Source of the DNA: Betaproteobacteria bacterium
Lineage (GTDB): Bacteria > Pseudomonadota > Gammaproteobacteria > Burkholderiales > Burkholderiaceae_C
Length of the DNA: 16,066 bases
Assembly: GCA_025354965.1 (NCBI GenBank)
Contig: JANXLW010000216.1
Span: forward strand, 1-16,066
Direction: 5' to 3'
Position numbers and translations under genes: made by a program. The notes beneath the pieces were generated by a model. It saw nothing but the letters and a program-made list of their open reading frames with translations, had not been told where the DNA came from and searched no databases. Of the stretch, positions 7,144-12,978 are shown in pieces. The stretch's first letter is position 1; every line of letters starts with the position of its first letter.

Positions 7144-7177
7144 GCGAACCATTTCGATCCGTCGCCGCCTCTTAGTG
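7144..7177 (+). promoter_or_regulatory. Putative ECF-sigma promoter P3 for the DUF2892-sigma operon
   Basis: GCGAACC (7144-7150), a 13-nt spacer, then GCCGCCTCTTAGTG (7164-7177). Both boxes are identical to P2 while the spacers differ, as expected for promoter elements rather than a recent duplication. An 8-bp direct repeat AATTGGCG occurs twice in tandem at 7131-7146, overlapping the -35 box. The element end is 44 nt upstream of the DUF2892 ATG, implying that the sigma gene is autoregulated. Confidence 0.78.
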
Positions 7178-7221
7178 TCTGAGGGCTGTCCTCACACATC
7201 AACGGATCAAAGGAGATCATC

Positions 7222-7431
7222 ATGTTTTACGTCAAAAATGTCCCGGCCTGGGAGCGCGTTGTTCGCATCGTCATGGGCCTGATGGCTCTGGGTTTCGCCG
7301 CCATGAATTGGGGCGGCTCGCCGCTGGCCATTGGCGCGGGTGCCATGGGCGCCATTCTGTCCATGACGGGCCTATTTGGTTTTTGCCCGATGTGCGCGAT
7401 GGTTGGCAGAAAACTGGACAAAGGAGCCTGA
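7222..7431 (+). CDS. DUF2892 (YgaP-like) small membrane protein
   Basis: A 69-residue protein with two membrane helices (about 14-30 and 34-53). The family pattern is clear: N-terminal NVPAWERVVRIVMGLMALGF and C-terminal LFGFCPMCAMVGRK. The CPMC pair (Cys55, Cys58) at the membrane edge could be redox-active or bind metal, whereas many family members have only one Cys here. In YgaP this module anchors a rhodanese domain, which is absent here. A near-consensus AAAGGAG sits at good spacing before the ATG. It is the first gene after P3, and the sigma gene starts 3 nt after its stop, so the two form one operon. Confidence 0.88.
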   Translation: MFYVKNVPAWERVVRIVMGLMALGFAAMNWGGSPLAIGAGAMGAILSMTGLFGFCPMCAMVGRKLDKGA

Positions 7432-7434
7432 GCC

Positions 7435-7992
7435 ATGGCGGTCAGCGGGATCGAACGAGACAGTCTGATCTGCGCCGCGCAAACGGGCGATCCCGCCGCC
7501 ATCGGGCGCTTGCTGGCTGTCTGCCAATCTGACGCCCGCAGATACGCCCGCAGGCATTGCCAGGTCAGCGACGTGGACGATGCCGTCCAGGAGTCGCTCT
7601 TAGTCATCTCCCGCAAAGTTCACGGGCTCAAGGCCGCCACCGCTTTCTCTTCCTGGCTTTTCACCGTCATCAAGCGTGAATGCCGCAAGCTCGAGCGGGC
7701 CATGTTTCGCCACGAACCGCTGGATGAAGATTTGGCGGAGCACCAACTCGCCAGCAAGAGCGACAACGACCTGCGCATCGACTTGGCCGCCGCGCTCGAA
7801 TCGCTGCCTGCCCACTATCTCGAAGTGGTGCTGCTGCGCGACTTCGAGGAGTTGACCATCGCAGAGATCGCCGAGCGTCTTGGCGAACCGGCAGGCGCCA
7901 TCAAAAGCCGGCTGCACCGAGCGCGCGAGTTGGTGCGCGAATACATGATCGGCCCCCAGGCCACATCCAACAATCCGAAAGAATCCCCATAA
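7435..7992 (+). CDS. ECF-type RNA polymerase sigma factor
   Basis: A 185-residue group IV sigma factor. Region 2 spans about residues 12-90 (ARRYARRHCQVSDVDDAVQE, then AFSSWLFTVIKRECRKLER) and recognises the -10. Region 4 spans about 115-172 (LESLPAHYLEVVLLRDFEEL, then TIAEIAERLG and AIKSRLHRAREL, a helix-turn-helix) and recognises the -35. AAAGGAG in the end of the upstream gene serves as ribosome binding site. It carries four cysteines (13, 30, 42, 83), which could be relevant because no anti-sigma gene is found beside it. It is cotranscribed with the DUF2892 gene from P3 and is the natural candidate to read P1, P2 and P3. The signal it answers is not visible. Metal or thiol stress is inferred from the target genes. 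Confidence 0.9.
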   Translation: MAVSGIERDSLICAAQTGDPAAIGRLLAVCQSDARRYARRHCQVSDVDDAVQESLLVISRKVHGLKAATAFSSWLFTVIKRECRKLERAMFRHEPLDEDLAEHQLASKSDNDLRIDLAAALESLPAHYLEVVLLRDFEELTIAEIAERLGEPAGAIKSRLHRARELVREYMIGPQATSNNPKESP

Positions 7993-8015
7993 AGTCACGA
8001 CCCCTCATGCCCCGC

Positions 8016-8083
8016 GAGAGCGTGCCCGCACTGGAAGCTCCCATGATCGACAGTGGGAGATTTGTTCTACGCGCAACGCTCTC
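8016..8083. repeat. Nested inverted repeats downstream of the sigma gene
   Basis: GAGAGCGT (8016-8023) pairs with ACGCTCTC (8076-8083). Inside it CTCCCA (8038-8043) pairs with TGGGAG (8054-8059) across a 10-nt loop, followed by ATTTGTT. The inner hairpin could end transcription of the sigma operon, though the T-tract is poor. The region 7993-8225 otherwise holds no recognisable gene; in particular, no anti-sigma factor is seen. Confidence 0.35.
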
Positions 8084-8225
8084 CGAAAAGGCTGACTGTC
8101 AAAATTAAGTTTCAGATATGGATCGAAACGTAATCCGGATGTGCAGCGTCAAGAGCCAACGGGCACTTTGAAGTGCTCGCACGAAACATGAAGTTCGAGA
8201 TTCCATCAAATCAGTTTGCCGCACA

Positions 8226-9011
8226 GCTGAAACCGATGCCACGTATGGCTCAGGGAAGAATCGGTTCTCACTTGCAACCGGAAGCCCAGGTGAACTGGGC
8301 TTGCTAAAACTGCTGGCTGAAGACTTCTCGCGACATGCTGATGCTCAGATGGTGTGGGTCAAGGCCGGAACTGGCCAGTCGCTAAAGCTGCTGCAGGACA
8401 AAAAGGTCGATATGGTGATGGTGCATGCGCCGGCACAAGTCGATAAGGCCGTGAAAGATGGTTGGGCTACCGGCAAGACACTCATCGGATCCAATGAGTT
8501 CTACATCGTCGGGCCGAAAACCGATCCGGCGGCGATTGCTCAAGCCACCAGTGCTGCTGAAGCCTATCAACGGATCGCCAAAGTGGGAGCGCGATTTGTC
8601 TCGCGTGGTGACAATTCGGGCACGCATCAGAAGGAAATGCAGATTTGGCAAAAGGCCAATATCCAGCCCGCAGGTGCCTGGTACATCGTAACCAACGATT
8701 TTATGACCGCCAGTCTCAAGCGCGCCAATGCTGAAGGTGCCTACTTCATGAGCGACTCATCGACTTGGATTATGGAAAAGGCTATTGCGCCAGACCTGGT
8801 AATTCTTTATCGCGGCGACAAGTTTCTGGTCAACACCTATCACGCACTGACATCCCCGCCGGGCATAACACCGGGGCGCGACACTGCAGAAAAATTCGTA
8901 GCCTTCGTCGCTTCACCTGACGGTCAGAAGATTATTTCGGGCTATGGCCGTGATCGCTTTGGCGAAAGTCTTTACAACGACGAGGTTTACGCCCGTCAGT
9001 ACGACAAGTAA
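8226..9011 (+). pseudogene. TupA-like tungstate/molybdate-binding protein lacking its signal peptide
   Basis: The mature part of an ABC-importer binding protein for tungstate-like oxyanions is nearly complete: about 261 codons with FSLATGSPGELGLLKLLAED, WVKAGTGQSLKLL, KVDMVMVHAPAQ, LIGSNEFYIVGPKTDPA, FVSRGDNSGTHQKEMQIW and SDSSTWIMEK. These are the ligand-loop and hinge motifs of the TupA-like group. The frame has no ATG or GTG: an in-frame stop lies at 8169-8171, similarity starts at AETDATYGSG (about 8226), and the first usable codon is TTG at 8301, inside the domain. No signal peptide is present, although an out-of-frame ATG at 8189 reads MKFEIPSNQFAAQ, possibly the relic of one after a deletion. 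The partner permease and ATPase genes (tupBC) are absent. It is probably non-functional. Confidence 0.72.
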
Positions 9012-9240
9012 CGCAACACCAAAGCACGGCAGAATGCAAAATACCATAGCAACGGCAGCCCAATCTATGGGCGATGGCACAGTTGCGTAGATCGACAAAT
9101 CCTCGGGTAAGGTCACTATCGCCTGCGGCCTGATGGATCATGTGGTTGATAAGCCCATACGTTGAAAGGCAGGACAAAGCAAGAATGATGAAACACGCCA
9201 CAATGGCCACCTCTCCTTATTCAACCCATCCGGAGGCTCC

Positions 9241-9972
9241 ATGATCATTTCCCTTGTCAACCGCAGTGCATCGATCAGCGACGAAGACATGCAGCGCGTG
9301 GTGCGCGCCATCAACCGCCAAATCACCGAAGACTTCACGCCCTACTGGAGCTTTGGCGCCACCGTGCGCATCGAAGGCGCGGTCGGCGAACGCATCAACA
9401 AGCAATCGCTGCCCGATATGCGCGGCGACGCGGTGATGTATGTGTTGGACGGCCTCAACAAAGAGCAGGCCGAAGGCTGGCACGACAAGAACTTCCGTGA
9501 CATTCCGTGCGGCTATGTCTATCTTGGCATGTGCGACAAGATGAAGGATCCGTGGACCATGGCGCTGTCGCATGAGATTTTGGAGCTGATTGGGGACCCG
9601 ATGAGCAACCTGTGGGTGCAGGGGCTGCATCCCACAAGCCGCAAAAAAGTGTTGCACATGTTCGAGATGTGCGATGCGGTGCAGTGCGAGTTCTATGAGA
9701 TAGACGGCATTGTGTTGTCCAACTTTGTACTTCCTAGCTACTTCAGCCCAGGAACGCAGGAGGGGCGGCGCAACGATTTTCTGAATCGGGCCTACAAGGG
9801 CAAGACCCTCAAGTCATTCGGCATCAACCCGGGCGGCTACCTCAATGTCATGCACCCGAAGACCGGCAAATGGGAAAACCCCACGCGAGCCGCAGACCCG
9901 TTGGCCGACGCCCGGCTGAAGGCCAAGGCCGCCGCACAGATCGGGCGCGGCTTTATGAGAAGGAATAGCTGA
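9241..9972 (+). CDS. Putative HExxE metallopeptidase-like protein
   Basis: A 243-residue protein with no signal peptide and no named family known to me. GGAGG stands 5 nt before the ATG. The centre holds ALSHEILELIGDP with His111, Glu112 and Glu115, then MFEMCDAVQ (Glu142, Cys144, Asp145), then YEIDGIVLSNFVLPSYFSP. From memory, a set of bacterial hypothetical proteins shares the order SHE..E...DP, E.CD and (V/I)(N/D)G..(V/L)S(N/D)F..P.(Y/F)F, and may be zinc-dependent. The HExxE motif lacks the second His of HExxH, so catalysis is unproven. The C-terminal third is basic (GGYLNVMHPKTGKWENPTRA). It is flanked by the damaged binding-protein gene and a convergent DUF4287 gene, neither of which indicates a role. 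Confidence 0.72.
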   Translation: MIISLVNRSASISDEDMQRVVRAINRQITEDFTPYWSFGATVRIEGAVGERINKQSLPDMRGDAVMYVLDGLNKEQAEGWHDKNFRDIPCGYVYLGMCDKMKDPWTMALSHEILELIGDPMSNLWVQGLHPTSRKKVLHMFEMCDAVQCEFYEIDGIVLSNFVLPSYFSPGTQEGRRNDFLNRAYKGKTLKSFGINPGGYLNVMHPKTGKWENPTRAADPLADARLKAKAAAQIGRGFMRRNS

Positions 9973-9984
9973 CCACTGTTGGCG

Positions 9985-10077
9985 CCGACTCCTGCGGTGA
10001 CAAGACCGTCACAGTGTTCTATCAGACAGGCGATGGCCGCTAGGAGGCGCCCTGCAAACCTCAAAATAAGGAGTCGG
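9985..10077. repeat. Inverted repeats between convergent genes
   Basis: A perfect 9-bp inverted repeat, CCGACTCCT (9985-9993) and AGGAGTCGG (10069-10077), encloses a smaller stem (GTGAC, six bases, GTCAC). It lies in the 146-bp gap between two convergent genes, where a bidirectional terminator would be expected, but no T-tract is seen. The right arm doubles as AGGAG before a 26-codon open frame starting at 10080 that runs into the end of the opposite gene; I do not count that as a gene. Confidence 0.35.
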
Positions 10078-10118
10078 TCATGCGCGGCAGATCGTTTTAC
10101 GTTACGAAATTGGCACTT

Positions 10119-10703
10119 TCACCCGGCCATGTCATAGGCAATTCGGACCCACCCTTGTAGCTCTTGATCGAGATCGGTTGCAGATCCTATTCGCACTGTG
10201 TATTGACACATGCCCCCTGGCGGCATCACCTTGAGACGAGACGCAGGTGCCAGCGCCTTGGCGTTCAACCCGATCTCTATAAGGTCCCTGGTGGCGGGAC
10301 CCACCATCGCAAACTGTTTCTTCCGGCGCAAACTGATGTAGCCCTTCTTGTGGGACTCTTCAAAAGGGCCAAACGCACCAATCATGTCCAACACACCTGT
10401 ATGCAATAACCGCAAATTCGCCTTAACCCCCGTGTAAATGGAAGCCAACGGGTCGCCCATCTGCGCCTCAAACTTGGTCGATGATTTGCCGTCCAGCGGG
10501 GGAATTGGCTTTCCATAGAACAGAGCTACCGTGTTCGCATCACCATAACCAAGCTTGAATCGCTCCATTAGCAGTGCGCGGTACTGGCCGACCTTGTCAA
10601 GACCACTGGTTGCCAGGACATCGTGCAATTCGACGATTGTCTTGCCGGTCTTGGCTTGTATGTTGCGCAGTTGGTTCAGCCTCGCTGTTTGCGGGTCAGC
10701 CAT
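10119..10703 (-). CDS. DUF4287 and DUF5655 domain protein
   Basis: A 194-residue cytoplasmic protein of unknown function with both domains in their usual order. Residues 9-63 are DUF4287 (NIQAKTGKTIVELHDVLATS, then KVGQYRALLMERFKLGYGDA). Residues 85-194 are DUF5655 (YTGVKANLRLLHT, FGPFEESHKKGYISLRRKKQ, FAMVGPATRDLIEIGLNAK, MPPGGMCQYTVRI and a final helix with IAYDMAG). The DUF5655 domain is related to proteins that may bind nucleic acid or nucleotides, but no activity is established to my knowledge. GGAGG lies about 6 nt before the ATG. It is divergent from the GFA gene across 166 bp that contain a short palindrome, so the two may share control. Length is normal and no damage is seen. Confidence 0.88.
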   Translation of the reverse strand: MADPQTARLNQLRNIQAKTGKTIVELHDVLATSGLDKVGQYRALLMERFKLGYGDANTVALFYGKPIPPLDGKSSTKFEAQMGDPLASIYTGVKANLRLLHTGVLDMIGAFGPFEESHKKGYISLRRKKQFAMVGPATRDLIEIGLNAKALAPASRLKVMPPGGMCQYTVRIGSATDLDQELQGWVRIAYDMAG

Positions 10704-10770
10704 GGTCGCCTCCAGTAAGAACGGATTTCACGCGGATATTGCCTACGCAAAAGGGCTCAGTACACGAACC

Positions 10771-10784
10771 GGAAGTCTACTTCC
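10771..10784. promoter_or_regulatory. Palindrome in divergent promoter region
   Basis: GGAAGTCTACTTCC is an inverted repeat with 6-bp arms and a 2-bp centre. It lies between the divergent DUF4287/DUF5655 and GFA genes, 68 bp from one start and 86 bp from the other. It is a candidate operator for a dimeric regulator. No regulator gene is adjacent. Confidence 0.3.
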
Positions 10785-10869
10785 TGGAGTCGGACAAATT
10801 GAACTTTTCAGCGTCAGACCCCTACACTTACTCGACATCATCTCAACCCCAACGATCTCGGAGGTCATT

Positions 10870-11337
10870 ATGTCTGAAACCCATTCCGGTGGCTGCGTCT
10901 GCGGCGCTGTCAGATACCGTGTTCACGGAAATCCTGCCGTTGGCACGGTCTGTCACTGCACTTTTTGCCAACGAAGACTGGCCAGTGCGTTCGCGGTTCT
11001 AGCCTCTTTCCGGCAGGATGCAGTCGAGTTGCTTCAAGGTCAACTTACCGAATACGAACACCGATCCGACGAAAGTGGCAGATGGCTGCGCATGAACTTC
11101 TGCCCGAAATGTGGAACCACAATCTTCCATACCGCTGAGATTCGACCCGGCATACGAACGGTCACAGGCGGAACATTTGACGCCCCCGACTGGATTGCTA
11201 TTGACCGGCATATTTGGGTTCAGTCCAAGCTTCCTTGGGTAACCATTCCGTCAGGAGCAGCAACCTTTCAGCAGGGTTTCGTGGCACCGCCGCCAGCCGA
11301 CCAGGACCTGCTGTCCGTGTCATTTCACAATAGCTGA
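10870..11337 (+). CDS. GFA/CENP-V family zinc protein
   Basis: A 155-residue protein of the glutathione-dependent formaldehyde-activating enzyme-like family (Mss4-like fold). The zinc ligands are complete: GGCVCGAVRY (Cys9, Cys11), CHCTFCQRR (Cys28, Cys30, Cys33) and NFCPKCGTTIF (Cys78, Cys81). The C-terminal part has GGTFDAPDWI and HIWVQSKLPWVTI, as usual in the family. Members may bind glutathione adducts, but most, including this one, have no proven reaction, and a true formaldehyde-activating role should not be assumed. The ATG at 10870 has GGAGG 6 nt upstream; a longer open frame reaching back to 10555 overlaps the opposite gene and carries no motif. It is intact and followed by a 111-bp gap before the S10 gene. 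Confidence 0.9.
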   Translation: MSETHSGGCVCGAVRYRVHGNPAVGTVCHCTFCQRRLASAFAVLASFRQDAVELLQGQLTEYEHRSDESGRWLRMNFCPKCGTTIFHTAEIRPGIRTVTGGTFDAPDWIAIDRHIWVQSKLPWVTIPSGAATFQQGFVAPPPADQDLLSVSFHNS

Positions 11338-11417
11338 CTCTGGAGGGCTCGGACGACCTTGCGGCAGTGGGACGAAGCGGCAAACACCGATGACTCCACT
11401 GAAGAAGCACAATGGAC

Positions 11418-11430
11418 GCTGATAATCAGC
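11418..11430. promoter_or_regulatory. 13-bp palindrome upstream of the S10 peptidase gene
   Basis: GCTGATAATCAGC is a perfect palindrome with 6-bp arms around a single base. It ends 18 bp before the S10 peptidase ATG, a position where a repressor could block expression. No regulator gene is linked, and one such palindrome could occur by chance. Confidence 0.28.
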
Positions 11431-11448
11431 ATCCAATTTGGAGATTTC

Positions 11449-12978
11449 ATGGCGCACGATTCCCCGACAGACTCGACCACCGCAAGTAACTCAAGCTCAA
11501 TCAGCGTCGAAGAGAAAAAGCGCATGCGCGAGCGGGTGGAAAAACTCAACAACCTGCCTGTGTCTGCCAGCGAGGGCAGCGTAGAACTTGCCACTGGTCG
11601 CCTGGACTACAGCGCCACCGCTGGATTCGTGCCGATTGTTGTGGACGGGTCGCAGACGCACAAAGGCGAACCGGATGCCGCGCTGTTCCTGACGAGCTAT
11701 TGGATGGCTGGCATCGATTCACCGGCCAAGAAGGCTGCGCGTCCGATTCTGTTTGCGTTCAATGGCGGACCAGGCTCGGCGTCCATCTGGTTGCATCTGG
11801 GCGCACTTGGGCCCAAGCGCGTTCGCATCAACGATGACGGCAGCATGCCAACCCCGCCTTATGCCGTGCAGGACAACCGTTACTCGTGGCTGGAGCATTT
11901 TGACCTGGTTTTTGTCGATCCACCGCACACGGGTTACTCGCTCACCGCCAGCGAAGAAGCCCGCAAAAAGATGCTGGGCGTGGACGGCGATGTGGACGCG
12001 TTGGCGGAGTGCATCCGGTTGCACCTGACGCGCACGCAGCGCTGGAGTTCACCTGTGTACCTGGCGGGTGAGAGCTATGGCACGACCCGCGGGGCGGCGC
12101 TGGCCGACAAACTTCAGTCCCTGGGGGTGGCGCTGGCCGGCGTCATCCTGGTGTCGTGTGCCATGGATCTGCAAACCATAGCGTTTGAGGAGAAGAACGA
12201 TTTGCCATTTTCCTTGTTTCTGCCCGCCTTCGCTGGCGTTGCGCAATACCATGGCAAGCTCAAGGGCAGCATCGGCCAATCTGCTGCTGCCGCCCGCGCG
12301 GCCGCTGAAGCATTTGTCCATGAAGACTACCTGAAGGCATTGCATCAGGGTTCGCGCCTCTCGGTCCGTGACAAAACCCGTCTGGCCAAGAGAATGGCCG
12401 AGTTGACGGGGCTGCGGGCTGATTTGATCGAAGACCACAATCTGCGCATCAGTGACCAGGACTTCTTCTTTGAATTGATGCGCACCGAGGGCCGGCAGGT
12501 GGGTCGGCTCGAAGCGCGTGTCACGGGCCCGTTGGCTGCGCGCAAGTCGCGGCAGTGGGAGTTCGACCCCGGAATCGAAGCCATTGCCGCGCCCTACACC
12601 ATGGCGTCCAACGCCTACATGAGCGACGTACTGGGCGTCCATACGGACCAGCGATATGAGATTTTGTCGATGGAAGTCAATAAGAGTTGGAACTGGCTGC
12701 AAGGCGAGCGCAAAGGCAACAGCTTTACCAGTACCAGCGGTTCGCTGGCCAGAGCGATGCGACGCAACCCCCATCTTCGGGTGCTGGTGGCCAGCGGCTA
12801 CTACGATCTGGGGACACCCTACTGCGCCTCAGACTATTCGCTGGCTCAACTTGACTTGCCACCGGAAGTGCTGAGGCGCGTCACACATCACTATTACGAC
12901 GCCGGCCACATGATGTACACGCGCGACGCCGACCTCAAGAAGCTGAAGGATGATTTGGCACAGTGGCTACAGGGATAA
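11449..12978 (+). CDS. S10-family serine carboxypeptidase-like protein
   Basis: A 509-residue alpha/beta-hydrolase peptidase predicted to remove C-terminal residues from peptides. The catalytic triad is in family motifs: Ser209 in LAGESYGT, Asp453 in SGYYDLGTP and His487 in YDAGHMMY. The oxyanion motif FNGGPGSASIWLHLG lies at about 104-118, and FVDPPHTGYS follows. The ATG at 11449 has GGAG 6 nt upstream and begins a polar leader (MAHDSPTDSTTASNSSS) with no signal peptide, so the enzyme is probably cytoplasmic, unlike most eukaryotic relatives. An in-frame extension back to 11359 adds only low-value residues. It overlaps the M14 gene by 16 bp, and the series S10, M14 and oligoendopeptidase F suggests a former peptide-degradation operon. 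It appears intact. Confidence 0.92.
   Translation: MAHDSPTDSTTASNSSSISVEEKKRMRERVEKLNNLPVSASEGSVELATGRLDYSATAGFVPIVVDGSQTHKGEPDAALFLTSYWMAGIDSPAKKAARPILFAFNGGPGSASIWLHLGALGPKRVRINDDGSMPTPPYAVQDNRYSWLEHFDLVFVDPPHTGYSLTASEEARKKMLGVDGDVDALAECIRLHLTRTQRWSSPVYLAGESYGTTRGAALADKLQSLGVALAGVILVSCAMDLQTIAFEEKNDLPFSLFLPAFAGVAQYHGKLKGSIGQSAAAARAAAEAFVHEDYLKALHQGSRLSVRDKTRLAKRMAELTGLRADLIEDHNLRISDQDFFFELMRTEGRQVGRLEARVTGPLAARKSRQWEFDPGIEAIAAPYTMASNAYMSDVLGVHTDQRYEILSMEVNKSWNWLQGERKGNSFTSTSGSLARAMRRNPHLRVLVASGYYDLGTPYCASDYSLAQLDLPPEVLRRVTHHYYDAGHMMYTRDADLKKLKDDLAQWLQG

Noticed and set aside
8913..9210. Small minus-strand membrane protein in two frames (hydrophobic segments CFIILALSCLSTYGLI and AAVAMVFCILPCFGVALLVV), with AAGGAG nearby at plus 9213-9218
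   Set aside because: The two hydrophobic parts are in different frames, start codons are only GTG, and the open frames run into the binding-protein gene. A frameshifted small gene is possible but not supported enough to annotate.
10080..10160. 26-codon open frame MRGRSFYVTKLALSPGHVIG with AGGAG upstream
   Set aside because: It overlaps the 3' end of a well-supported opposite gene, resembles nothing known, and the AGGAG is part of an inverted repeat.
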